This document shows, one piece after another, positions 26,474-34,304 of a stretch of DNA of 38,034 nucleotides. Within the stretch, counting starts at the first letter, position 1; every line of letters starts with the position of its first letter. The position numbers were made by a program, and so were the translations under genes. This DNA is from Flavobacteriia bacterium (GTDB lineage: Bacteria; Bacteroidota; Bacteroidia; Flavobacteriales; Flavobacteriaceae). The stretch covers positions 1-38,034 of the forward strand of contig PDQD01000024.1 in the NCBI GenBank assembly GCA_002747695.1, read 5' to 3'. The notes beneath the pieces are model-generated. The model saw nothing but the letters and a program-made list of their open reading frames with translations. It ran no database searches and had not been told where the DNA came from.

Positions 26474-26950
26474 ATGAAAGAGCTCAACCCAAAAAAAACC
26501 ACAGACAATGAGAATGACAATTCTACTGCAGCACTCATTCACTTATCATCTTTGTCTTCACTGGTACAGTTTGCCATCCCTATTCCATTTATCTCAATTC
26601 TATTTCCATTGATCCTATGGCAGGCTTTTAAGAACAACAGTGACTATATCGATTATCACGGTAAAGAAGCTGTCAATTTTAACATCAGTTTTTTGTTTTA
26701 CAATTTTATTTTAGGAATTATCGCCTTAGCACTTTTTGGCGTTACCATTTTTAATGCTATAAGCCTGGATAATGCAAATGACCCCATGGAAATTGTCAGT
26801 ATTCTGTTATCTACAGGAGGCATCGTAGGTATTCTGGTAGCTTTTAGTATTATAGGAATTCTGAAAATCATTTTTATCATTCTTGCAACCGTAAAGGCAG
26901 GACAAGGTTACCGTTACCGTTATCCTATGACCATCAGATTTATAAAGTAA
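26474..26950 (+). CDS. DUF4870 domain membrane protein
   Basis: This 158-residue protein has a polar N-terminus and about four membrane helices of the DUF4870 (Tic20-like) type. Hallmarks are AALIHLSSLSSLV, the PLILW segment and YIDYHGKEAVNFNISF. Function is unknown; in Bacteroidota these genes often stand beside PspC and head-GIN genes, as here. It is the first gene of the operon with the membrane peptide, PadR and PspC. Confidence 0.85.
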   Translation: MKELNPKKTTDNENDNSTAALIHLSSLSSLVQFAIPIPFISILFPLILWQAFKNNSDYIDYHGKEAVNFNISFLFYNFILGIIALALFGVTIFNAISLDNANDPMEIVSILLSTGGIVGILVAFSIIGILKIIFIILATVKAGQGYRYRYPMTIRFIK

Positions 26951-26979
26951 ACAACACCCACAACTAACTAAAATATATC

Positions 26980-27045
26980 ATGTTAACGATTATAGAAATT
27001 TTAATCAGTATCATAAATTTCATTGTATTTATCGTACTGAGTTAA
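26980..27045 (+). CDS. 21-residue hydrophobic membrane peptide (candidate)
   Basis: The ORF encodes a single hydrophobic helix (starts MLTIIEIL, ends FIVFIVLS), about the length needed to span a membrane, with only one acidic residue. It lies 29 nt after the DUF4870 gene in the same direction. It is too short for standard gene finders. The composition and position favour a real small membrane protein, but no ribosome binding site can be used as proof in this phylum. Confidence 0.5.
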   Translation: MLTIIEILISIINFIVFIVLS

Positions 27046-27068
27046 CCTGACTGTTCAAAGTATAACTG

Positions 27069-27236
27069 ATGCAGATTTCAAATGATACGCAAACACATCA
27101 TAAAGCTGATCCGGCTATTGATGAGCAAACAGAACCAATATATCGGTATTCTTATCACCCGGAAACAAACACAATGAACAGCAAGGTTAATAAACAGACT
27201 TATAAAGACTTAAATGTAACTAGTCATGAACATTGA
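27069..27236 (+). CDS. 55-residue polar ORF before padR (tentative)
   Basis: An ATG at 27069 opens a 55-codon frame (MQISNDTQTHHKAD..., ending VTSHEH) rich in T, H, N and K. It overlaps the padR start by 11 nt. No family is recognised. It may be a coupled leader peptide or noncoding sequence. Confidence 0.3.
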   Translation: MQISNDTQTHHKADPAIDEQTEPIYRYSYHPETNTMNSKVNKQTYKDLNVTSHEH

Positions 27237-27558
27237 AAACACAAAAGCACAGATGCGTAAAGGCATACTGGAGTATTGTATCCTCAGCATTATTAAGGAT
27301 CAGGATGCCTATACCTCAGACATACTTGCCCAACTCAAAGATGCAAAAATGCTCGTCGTAGAAGGTACCGTTTACCCTTTATTGACACGCCTGAAAAACA
27401 TCGGTTTGCTGAGCTACCGCTGGGAAGAGTCCAGCTCCGGGCCACCGCGGAAATATTATACCCTCACCGATAAAGGCGAACTGTTTTTAGAAGAATTAAG
27501 AACTTCATGGGAAGATTTGCATCAAGCCGTAACTCAACTCACTAACCAAACACGATAA
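27226..27558 (+). CDS. PadR family transcriptional regulator
   Basis: This 110-residue winged-helix regulator has the PadR core: EYCILSIIKDQDAYTSDIL, VEGTVYPLLTRLKNIGLLSYRWEESSSGPPRKYYTLTDKG. PadR proteins are mostly repressors that respond to phenolics or envelope-active compounds. It is placed between small membrane proteins and the PspC gene, so it probably controls this operon. No obvious palindromic operator is seen at the promoter. Confidence 0.93.
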   Translation: MNIENTKAQMRKGILEYCILSIIKDQDAYTSDILAQLKDAKMLVVEGTVYPLLTRLKNIGLLSYRWEESSSGPPRKYYTLTDKGELFLEELRTSWEDLHQAVTQLTNQTR

Positions 27559-27579
27559 ACTGTAAAAATTCAGACTGAC

Positions 27580-29274
27580 ATGAATAAGACAATCAGCATC
27601 AATATAGGCGGTACATTTTTTCATATAGACGAAAATGCTTACTTGAAACTCAAAAATTATCTTGATTCGATAAGCCATTCACTCAACGATGACCCACAAG
27701 GTAAAGAGGAAATTATTCAAGATATAGAATTACGCATCAGTGAACTATTATCGGAAAAAATATCCAATAATCGTCAGGTGGTCAATGACAGAGATATCGA
27801 TGATATCATCAAAGCGATGGGTCAACCGGAAGACTATCAGTATGACGATGGTATGTTTAACGAAGAGGAAGATCAATCTAAAAAAGCACCTAATACAGCA
27901 AAACCTAAAAAATTGTACCGCACCAGAAAAGAGGGTATCATAGGTGGTGTCTGTAAAGGTCTGGCGTATTTCTTTGGTATAGATGTGATATGGGTACGCC
28001 TTCTTATGTTGTTACTTCTAATCCCTAATGGCATAGGTTTATTAGTTTATATCATTCTATGGATTATTATACCCGACGCCAAAACTACAGCTGAAGAACT
28101 GGAAATGAAAGGTAAACCGGTAACGATTGATAATATTGAAAAAAACATCAAGGACGAATACGAGCGTCTGGAAAAGAAGGTCAAAAACACCAACTTTTCA
28201 GGGGTCAAAAATGTATTGCAAACCTTGATTGACGGTATTGCAAATCTCATTGTGCTTCTTTTTAAAATCATCGTTAAATTTATCGGCGGGTTGCTTGTCA
28301 TCGTTGGAGGTATTACAGCTTTAGCACTTATCATAGCGTTATTTTTCTGGGGGCTTTATAAAATGTTAGGTATAGAGCACCCGTTTATCAGCTATCCGGG
28401 CTATTTCAATCTCTCAGTCATTCCACTGTGGGTTTTGGTTGCCGCTTTAATCTTTGCCCTGTCTATACCTTTTTTCTATCTGCTAATTCTGGGGTTAAAC
28501 ATTCTTTCTGATGAGAGAAAAGGTATTGGTACTTCCGGTAATTTAGCCTTCTTAGCCGTTTGGATTATTTCATTGATGATACTTGGCTTTTCCAGTATAG
28601 AACATCAAACAAGATTTGCTAAAGAGAACCTGATAAGCAGTAATGAGAGTTATACGCTGACACCTCAGGACACCCTGTTTGTCAGTATGAAGAGTAATGA
28701 CACACTGGTTAACAGGAAAAAGCTGTACCGCAGCAGACTTCTGGAACCTGTTATCAATAGTAATAATGATTTATTCTCCACCTATATTTACCTGGACATC
28801 AGACGCAGCAATTCTGAAAAAACCATGGTGAAAGTCTTAAAATCTGCCCGTGGTTATAATAAAGAAAATGCCGGTAAATATGCGAAAAAGATAGACTATC
28901 GTTATACATTAGAGAACAATAAGTTAGCTCTTAACTCGTATTTTACAACCCCTGATGATTTGAAACACCATAAACCTAAACTAGACGTGATACTCTATAT
29001 TCCCGATAACCAAATCATCACCCTTGACGAAAGCACAGGTTCTTTTCTCTATGACGTCAATAACATACAAGACCTCTATGAACACGATATGACCAATCAC
29101 ACCTATCAAATGACCTCACAAGGCTTAAACTGTCTGGATTGTGCCCAACCTGTAAAAAAGTCTAATGAAGGTTTAGATATTGACATCAATAAGCAAGGCT
29201 TAAACATCAATGTAGATGATGGTGAGAATAAAGCCCGTATAAAAATCGACAAAAACGGGATTGAAATCAAATAA
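27580..29274 (+). CDS. PspC domain-containing membrane protein
   Basis: This 564-residue protein has an N-terminal soluble part (about 1-90) with ISELLSEKI and DIDDIIKAMGQPEDY. A PspC domain follows (about 110-167: KLYRTRKEGIIGGVCKGLAYFFG, membrane helix, ILWIIIPDA). A coiled linker, several more helices (about 225-345) and a long extracytoplasmic domain complete it. The C-terminal part is a DUF2807-like/beta region ending in INVDDGENKARIKIDKNGIEIK. PspC proteins sense or counter envelope stress; this large Bacteroidota form is always near PadR. It starts 21 nt after padR. Confidence 0.9.
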   Translation: MNKTISINIGGTFFHIDENAYLKLKNYLDSISHSLNDDPQGKEEIIQDIELRISELLSEKISNNRQVVNDRDIDDIIKAMGQPEDYQYDDGMFNEEEDQSKKAPNTAKPKKLYRTRKEGIIGGVCKGLAYFFGIDVIWVRLLMLLLLIPNGIGLLVYIILWIIIPDAKTTAEELEMKGKPVTIDNIEKNIKDEYERLEKKVKNTNFSGVKNVLQTLIDGIANLIVLLFKIIVKFIGGLLVIVGGITALALIIALFFWGLYKMLGIEHPFISYPGYFNLSVIPLWVLVAALIFALSIPFFYLLILGLNILSDERKGIGTSGNLAFLAVWIISLMILGFSSIEHQTRFAKENLISSNESYTLTPQDTLFVSMKSNDTLVNRKKLYRSRLLEPVINSNNDLFSTYIYLDIRRSNSEKTMVKVLKSARGYNKENAGKYAKKIDYRYTLENNKLALNSYFTTPDDLKHHKPKLDVILYIPDNQIITLDESTGSFLYDVNNIQDLYEHDMTNHTYQMTSQGLNCLDCAQPVKKSNEGLDIDINKQGLNINVDDGENKARIKIDKNGIEIK

Positions 29275-29383
29275 TTACAACCCTTAATCGTTGTTTACAA
29301 TTAATGTGACTGAAAAACATAAGGGTTTTAAACAATAAGCCCTGTACCAATAACTTTTACAACTAACTTTTAAGATTAATCTT

Positions 29384-30097
29384 ATGAAAACTCTAAAACT
29401 AACACTTATCAGCTTTTCTATCATTGTTTTACTACAATCCTGCGTATTTAACGGTATTACCGGTAGCGGCAATGTTACCTCAGAAAGCAGAACCCTTACA
29501 GAAGCATTTACCTGTATTGATGTCAGTCAAGGTATCGACGTATATTTTACCCAAGACGACCATACAAACATGAGCGTTGAAATGGATGACAATCTTCATG
29601 AACTTCTGGTTACAGAGGTCAAAGACGGTAAACTGGACATTTATTTCAGCGAAAATGTAGGCAAACGCAAAAGCTCAAAGATTTTTCTTTCAGCACCGCA
29701 TCTTACAGAAATCAGCACGTCAAGCGGCGCAGATTTTAAAGGTGAGAACACCATAAAGGCAGATGATATCAGCCTGGATTCCTCATCAGGTAGTGATATT
29801 GATTTAAAAGTGTTAGCCCATCATGTCAACTTATCTTCCAGTAGCGGTAGTGATATAGAGATTGAAGGCAGTTGCGATTATGTCACAGCCAATGCTTCCA
29901 GCGGTAGTGATATAGACGCCTCAGAACTGGAAAGCCCGCAAGGTGAAGCCTATGCCAACAGCGGTGCTGACATCAAAATAAACATTACTAAAGAGCTTAA
30001 AGCCAAAGCCACCAGCGGCAGTGATATTGTTGTGAAAGGACACCCGGAACAGACTGATATCGAGAAGTCTTCCGGCGGCAAGGTGGTTATAAAATAA
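29384..30097 (+). CDS. Head GIN domain (DUF2807) lipoprotein
   Basis: This 237-residue lipoprotein has the lipobox LLQSC (C20). The mature part is the DUF2807 putative auto-transporter head GIN domain, a right-handed beta-helix. The repeat SSGSDI or SSGADF/SGADI recurs about seven times at roughly 17-23-residue steps, one per turn. It follows the PspC gene by about 110 nt on the same strand and shares the locus. Surface or periplasmic role unknown. Confidence 0.92.
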   Translation: MKTLKLTLISFSIIVLLQSCVFNGITGSGNVTSESRTLTEAFTCIDVSQGIDVYFTQDDHTNMSVEMDDNLHELLVTEVKDGKLDIYFSENVGKRKSSKIFLSAPHLTEISTSSGADFKGENTIKADDISLDSSSGSDIDLKVLAHHVNLSSSSGSDIEIEGSCDYVTANASSGSDIDASELESPQGEAYANSGADIKINITKELKAKATSGSDIVVKGHPEQTDIEKSSGGKVVIK

Positions 30098-30116
30098 GCC
30101 CAAAGGGAAACAATAC

Positions 30117-30146
30117 AAAAGCCACCTTAAGTTTTTGGGTGGCTTT
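30117..30146. terminator. Terminator between convergent genes
   Basis: AAAAGCCACC and GGTGGCTTT form a 9-bp stem around TTAAGTTTTTG. On the minus strand TTTTGTATTGTTT follows, on the plus strand only CTTTACA. It lies between the head-GIN gene and the minus-strand gene ending at 30205 and may act in both directions. Confidence 0.65.
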
Positions 30147-30204
30147 ACACATGATTCTTTTGAAAATGTATATATAGCAGTCTTCAACTGCCCAAGTATA
30201 GAAA

Positions 30205-31044
30205 TCATTCTTCCTGAAGTTCTTCTGGGGCAACCTTCATTTCTAATATGATATGATCTGATTTTATTAATTCACCCTTTTTATTGTATTTTTTTAACAA
30301 ATAACTTCCTTCCTTACGCTCCTCTATTTCATAAGAACCATCTTTTTTGATGGTCTTCTTCACCCGATTTATATAATAGATTATTCTTTTATTCTCATCT
30401 GTAGAATCATAAATATCAATAATACTCTCTATATCTTCGGGTATATTTTTAGTTCTTTTTCTGGTGAGTATTTTCCCATTTAAAATCTCATCTTCTACAC
30501 CTGTTACATAGTCTGTTTTAACACACTTACCCAAACTGTCCGTCATTTGCTTAGGATAATTATAAGCATCACATTCATATTTATAAACATATTCTCCTTT
30601 AAGCTCTTTAATTTCATACGTTAATAAATTTGAATTAGTGTATTCTCTTGTTACTATTGTATCTCCTTTAAAAAAACCTTCAGCTCTTAGATGTTTTCCA
30701 CTCAAATCAAACAACCGATATTTCTTAACTACCCCATTTTTAACTTGAATTTTTGAAATTACGACACCTTCAATATCATGTCCATACTTCAAATAAACAT
30801 TTCCATCTATTTCTCCAGAATTTGATATAGAGAAGTAAAAAGCAAATTTTTTACCCGATCTTTTTGTTTTTTTAACAACATAATCTCCTTCAGGAAGTTT
30901 TTCGCCATTATTTTTCAAAGCATAAATATCATGTCCTATATCAGCATTTAAATTAATATCATATTCTTTATACGAAATTTCCGTTTGACTATATAGAGAG
31001 AAATTAAGTGATATTAAAATTATAAAAAGTAATCTAGTATTCAT
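30205..31044 (-). CDS. Secreted hypothetical protein with YwqK-like repeats
   Basis: From the ATG at 31044 the protein has 279 residues and a signal peptide (MNTRLLFIILISLNFSLYSQ). The mature part is a series of short beta segments of the MORN/YwqK type (GDYVVKKTK, GEIDGNVYLKYG, GKHLRAEGFFKGD, KKTIKKDGSYEIEERKEGS, YNKKGELIKSDHIILE). Function unknown. The open frame extends upstream to 31293, but that part overlaps the FISUMP gene and precedes the signal peptide, so it is not used. A possible -7 element TATGTTTG (31103-31096) lies about 50 nt upstream. The gene is more AT-rich than its neighbours. Confidence 0.7.
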   Translation of the reverse strand: MNTRLLFIILISLNFSLYSQTEISYKEYDINLNADIGHDIYALKNNGEKLPEGDYVVKKTKRSGKKFAFYFSISNSGEIDGNVYLKYGHDIEGVVISKIQVKNGVVKKYRLFDLSGKHLRAEGFFKGDTIVTREYTNSNLLTYEIKELKGEYVYKYECDAYNYPKQMTDSLGKCVKTDYVTGVEDEILNGKILTRKRTKNIPEDIESIIDIYDSTDENKRIIYYINRVKKTIKKDGSYEIEERKEGSYLLKKYNKKGELIKSDHIILEMKVAPEELQEE

Positions 31045-31164
31045 CGTGTAATGTGTTTTATAAAAAAGTTCTTCAAATAATTCTGTAGACGGTTGCAAAC
31101 ATACAAAAACCAACACAATGTAATCCCTGATCTTTTGACTACAATCTGACATACCCTCATAAAA

Positions 31165-31187
31165 AAAGTCCGGAATTTCCGGACTTT
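31165..31187 (-). terminator. Intrinsic terminator of the FISUMP operon
   Basis: AAAGTCCGGAA and TTCCGGACTTT form a nearly perfect palindrome (GC core TCCGGA). On the minus strand the stem is followed by TTTTTTT. It lies 33 nt past the stop codon at 31220. Confidence 0.9.
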
Positions 31188-31219
31188 TATATGGTATCAA
31201 TTGATATAGTATATCTTTT

Positions 31220-32026
31220 CTAGTCTTGTACACAACGTACAGAAAAACCGTAGTCTTTATTGTAATTCTGAGGTGTTGCTTTGATTTGATCATATTTCAT
31301 AAATATGACATAAGCTGTTTCCGTTTCATATTCATGTTGTGTACTTGTGTAATAGTATCCAATATTTTTTTTATCAAGATAGTTTGCAGAAAGAATAGCC
31401 TTGAAACCTCCGCCACGCGCATTGAAACCTACTTCATCTGTGGCTCCGGTATTAGGTGCTGACCAATAATCTGTACCTGTGGCTTTTAATTTTCCACCAG
31501 CCACATCCTGACCACCTAAATAGTCCATCAATTCTGTCCACTCTGTACCGGAAGGCATATGCCAACCTTCCGGACAAATACCCTGTACACCACTGGGGTT
31601 TTCTACACTCGTAGATGCACCGGCCATAGCAGCCGCCCAGTTGTACAATACTCCGTAATCAGTATAGTTAGGGTTTGCTTTGGCTTCTTCTACATCTGTA
31701 CCGTGATAATCATAGACATAATAGCGTGGCTCACTGTAGGAAATATTATCAGATGCATTTACTGTAGGTAAATATCTCAGGTTGTCAGCCATCCAAACTT
31801 GATTACCAATAACCACAGAATGGTATTCTGTTCCATCGCGCTCATCTATAAATGTACTGTATTCTACGATCGCCGGTTTATAAAATATAATACTGTCAAT
31901 TTCTGTGTTTACATTATACTTGGCAACAATGTCCCCGTCTTTCATCACATACAAAGTATCATTTTGTGCCTTAACAGTAAACACAAAAGTAAATATAGCT
32001 ATAAATAAAAGTAGACCTTTCTTCAT
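31220..32026 (-). CDS. Secreted FISUMP domain protein
   Basis: This 268-residue protein has a signal peptide (to TVKAQ) and the FISUMP (Fibrobacter succinogenes major paralogous, TIGR02145) domain over about 60-266. Hallmarks are VVIGNQVWMADNLRY, YGVLYNWAAAM, GICPEGWHMPSGTEWTEL, GGKLKATG and GFSVRCVQD at the C-terminus. The domain is a C-lectin-like fold common on Bacteroidota surfaces. Its N-terminal segment DTLYVMKDGD...IDSIIF resembles repeats in the upstream T9SS-sorted protein. The gap to that gene is 17 nt, so it is an operon. Ligand or function unknown. Confidence 0.88.
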   Translation of the reverse strand: MKKGLLLFIAIFTFVFTVKAQNDTLYVMKDGDIVAKYNVNTEIDSIIFYKPAIVEYSTFIDERDGTEYHSVVIGNQVWMADNLRYLPTVNASDNISYSEPRYYVYDYHGTDVEEAKANPNYTDYGVLYNWAAAMAGASTSVENPSGVQGICPEGWHMPSGTEWTELMDYLGGQDVAGGKLKATGTDYWSAPNTGATDEVGFNARGGGFKAILSANYLDKKNIGYYYTSTQHEYETETAYVIFMKYDQIKATPQNYNKDYGFSVRCVQD

Positions 32027-32043
32027 GATTTAATAATAAATGA

Positions 32044-32556
32044 TTATTTTTTAATAAATTTTACGATTTGAATTTCATTTTGATTGGTGTAACGACAAAT
32101 ATAAACACCATTAGACAGACGGCTAACATCTAAGGTCAGCGTACCATTATTGTTAATGGGTGTTGTTTGAACTACTTGTCCGTTAACATTTAAAATACTG
32201 ATAAATCCGTCTTCTGTGTTTGTCAATTTGGTCAAATCGACCTTTAATAAATCACTCACAGGATTAGGATAAATACTGAGATTGTTTTGTTGAGAAAACA
32301 ATACATCTTCTATACCAGATATAGTTTGTGAAAACACCAATGCACTTACATTACTAAGAGCAAAATCGTTTTCAACGCCATCTGTAGAAGTAACGCTCAT
32401 AGATCCGCCTTCAAAACTGATAGATTGAATTTCAGACAGATTAAACCCGGTTTGCATGCCATCACTTTCATTGACATAAACACTTTGGGCGTTCATTCCA
32501 AAAAGGGCAAAGCCTAGGAATAAAAAAAGAACTGTTTTAAAATTTTTGTTTGTCAA
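32044..32556 (-). CDS. T9SS type A sorting domain protein
   Basis: About 170 residues from a TTG start at 32556: signal peptide (MTNKNFKTVLFLFLGFALFG, cleavage at MNAQS), two short tandem segments (YVNESDG...LSEIQSISF and STDGV...LSNVSALVF) and a C-terminal type A T9SS sorting domain. The sorting domain runs from LSIYPNPVSDLLKVDL to NGVYICRYTNQNEIQIVKFIKK. The frame also opens at GTG 32601, but the -7 element TAAATTTG (32608-32601) covers that codon, so transcription starts after it. It is exported and possibly attached by T9SS (PorQ and PorG are encoded in this window). Confidence 0.85.
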   Translation of the reverse strand: MTNKNFKTVLFLFLGFALFGMNAQSVYVNESDGMQTGFNLSEIQSISFEGGSMSVTSTDGVENDFALSNVSALVFSQTISGIEDVLFSQQNNLSIYPNPVSDLLKVDLTKLTNTEDGFISILNVNGQVVQTTPINNNGTLTLDVSRLSNGVYICRYTNQNEIQIVKFIKK

Positions 32557-32600
32557 TTTAAATTTTTTGTTTTTTATGATGAATAAATAATTTAGTGGCA

Positions 32601-32608
32601 CAAATTTA
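32601..32608 (-). promoter_or_regulatory. -7 element of the T9SS protein-FISUMP operon
   Basis: Minus-strand TAAATTTG fits TAnnTTTG. It overlaps the GTG that begins the open frame, so the true start must lie downstream; TTG at 32556 follows after a leader of about 40 nt. Confidence 0.6.
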
Positions 32609-32707
32609 TATTTTTTTCTACGTTTTAGTCTATTAAAATCAAAAAAAACACCCTATAAAATATTTTTTCTGAGTTCAAAAAAATATCAGTATTCTAATAA
32701 AAATTTA

Positions 32708-32715
32708 TATCTTTG
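32708..32715 (+). promoter_or_regulatory. -7 element of the candidate small RNA
   Basis: TATCTTTG, identical to the element 144 bp downstream that serves ffh, fits TAnnTTTG. No clear -33 TTG at standard distance is seen. Confidence 0.5.
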
Positions 32716-32720
32716 CGACA

Positions 32721-32806
32721 GAACTTGAAATTAATTCACAATAAGGATTATTCCGTTGTGAAAACATCTAAAGTGGCCATGTTTATAACGTGGTCATTTT
32801 CTTTTT
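32721..32806 (+). ncRNA. Candidate small RNA of about 85 nt upstream of ffh
   Basis: The unit comprises a promoter element (32708-32715), a hairpin with perfect arms TTCACAA (32735-32741) and TTGTGAA (32756-32762) enclosing GGA/TCC, and a strong intrinsic terminator (32770-32806). The terminator does not belong to a protein gene: the gene on the left is divergent and ffh has its own promoter beyond it. It has no similarity I recognise to SRP RNA, 6S RNA or tmRNA; the conserved SRP tip motif is missing. Ends are estimates. A regulatory leader of ffh is the alternative. Confidence 0.5.
32770..32806 (+). terminator. Intrinsic terminator upstream of ffh
   Basis: AAAGTGGCCATG (32770-32781) pairs with CGTGGTCATTTT (32789-32800) over all 12 positions, three of them G-U wobbles, with loop TTTATAA. 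The stem is followed by CTTTTTTC. The wobbles pair only in plus-strand RNA (they become A-C on the other strand), so it acts on a plus-strand transcript. Confidence 0.85.
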
Positions 32807-32851
32807 TCAACACTTATACAGTCGTTTATTTCGTTCCAAGAATAAAAACCT

Positions 32852-32859
32852 TATCTTTG
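32852..32859 (+). promoter_or_regulatory. -7 element of ffh
   Basis: TATCTTTG followed by CCGC, ending 26 nt before the ffh ATG at 32886, fits the Bacteroidetes consensus. Confidence 0.6.
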
Positions 32860-32885
32860 CCGCACTATAAAATGCAGATAAGATT

Positions 32886-34217
32886 ATGTTTAATAATTTA
32901 AGTGATAAACTCGATAAAGCCCTTCACGTTCTCAAGGGGCACGGCAGTATAACTGAAGTCAATGTAGCTGAAACGCTCAAAGAAGTCCGTAAAGCACTTT
33001 TGGATGCTGATGTCAACTATAAAATTGCCAAAGATTTTACCAATACGGTTAAAGAAAAAGCTATGGGTCAAAATGTATTGACGACCCTACAGCCCGGTCA
33101 ACTCATGGTAAAGATTGTCAAGGACGAATTGACTGATCTTATGGGTGGTGAAACCGTAGGTGTTGACCTTTCCGGTAACCCAACAGTTATTTTAATGTCC
33201 GGTTTACAAGGATCGGGAAAAACGACTTTTTCCGGTAAACTGGCCAAATACCTCAAAAGCAAAAAAGCAAAACAACCTCTACTGGTAGCCTGTGACGTAT
33301 ACCGACCCGCTGCGATTGACCAATTACACGTCGTAGGAGATCAAATAGGTGTAGAAGTTTACAGTAACCGTGAGGAAAACAATCCGGTAACCATCGCACA
33401 AGACGCTATTGCTTATGCTAAAGCTAATGGTAAGAATCTCGTCATCATAGATACCGCCGGTCGTCTGGCCGTTGATGAAATGATGATGACCGAGATATCA
33501 AATATTCATAAAGCGGTCAACCCGCAGGAAACCCTTTTTGTCGTTGACTCCATGACCGGTCAGGATGCAGTCAATACGGCTAAAGCTTTCAACGATGTAC
33601 TGAATTTTGACGGTGTCGTTCTGACAAAATTAGACGGTGATACCCGTGGTGGTGCGGCCTTGAGTATAAAATCGGTAGTCAATAAGCCTATTAAGTTTAT
33701 AGGTACCGGAGAAAAAATGGAGGCATTGGATGTCTTCCACCCCGACCGTATGGCAGACCGTATTCTGGGCATGGGTGATGTAGTGTCATTAGTAGAACGG
33801 GCTCAGGAACAATATGATGAGGAGGAAGCCAGACGTATCAGCAAAAAAATTGCCAAAAACCAGTTTGGTTTTGACGATTTCTTAAAGCAAATCCAACAAA
33901 TCAAAAAAATGGGTAGTATGAAAGACCTTGTTGGTATGATACCCGGTGTTGGCAAAATGATGAAAGATGTGGATATTGACGATGATGCCTTTAAGGGTAT
34001 TGAGGCCATCATCCATTCTATGACTCCTCAGGAACGTTCAGAACCCAAAATCATCAATGCCAGCCGTAAAAAAAGAATAGCCAAAGGTGCCGGTACAAGC
34101 ATTCAGGAAGTCAACCAACTGATGAAACAGTTTGACCAAATGAGTAAAATGATGAAAGTCATGCAAAGCCCTAACGGTAAACGACAAATGGCTCAAATGA
34201 TGCGTGGATTAAAGTAA
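32886..34217 (+). CDS. ffh: Signal recognition particle protein Ffh
   Basis: The 443-residue SRP54 GTPase directs membrane and secretory proteins to the translocon together with 4.5S RNA and FtsY. The N domain is at about 1-85 and the G domain at 100-295, with G1 GLQGSGKTT (106-114), DTAGR, TKLDGDTRGGA and the PIKFIGTGE insert. The methionine-rich M domain (about 325-443) includes the helix with QFDQMSKMMKVM and the C-terminal QMMRGLK. Length is standard. It is preceded by its own promoter and a candidate small RNA. Confidence 0.97.
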   Translation: MFNNLSDKLDKALHVLKGHGSITEVNVAETLKEVRKALLDADVNYKIAKDFTNTVKEKAMGQNVLTTLQPGQLMVKIVKDELTDLMGGETVGVDLSGNPTVILMSGLQGSGKTTFSGKLAKYLKSKKAKQPLLVACDVYRPAAIDQLHVVGDQIGVEVYSNREENNPVTIAQDAIAYAKANGKNLVIIDTAGRLAVDEMMMTEISNIHKAVNPQETLFVVDSMTGQDAVNTAKAFNDVLNFDGVVLTKLDGDTRGGAALSIKSVVNKPIKFIGTGEKMEALDVFHPDRMADRILGMGDVVSLVERAQEQYDEEEARRISKKIAKNQFGFDDFLKQIQQIKKMGSMKDLVGMIPGVGKMMKDVDIDDDAFKGIEAIIHSMTPQERSEPKIINASRKKRIAKGAGTSIQEVNQLMKQFDQMSKMMKVMQSPNGKRQMAQMMRGLK

Positions 34218-34304
34218 TTTTATTAATAATAATTAAGGACATACAAATCATCTGAGATACCACAATATTCAGTATTATTTCATATAGAATCTAAAACCAA
34301 GCCC

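Noticed and set aside
31045..31293. N-terminal extension of the secreted protein ending at 30205
   Set aside because: It overlaps the FISUMP gene and its terminator and precedes an intact signal peptide starting at 31044.
32721..32806. SRP (4.5S) RNA as identity of the transcript upstream of ffh
   Set aside because: The conserved SRP RNA tip (GGAA-type tetraloop with the adjacent internal loop) is absent and the fold is two separate hairpins.
32713..32901. 62-codon plus-strand ORF upstream of ffh
   Set aside because: It covers a promoter element and a terminator hairpin and runs into the ffh start in another frame; composition is not protein-like.
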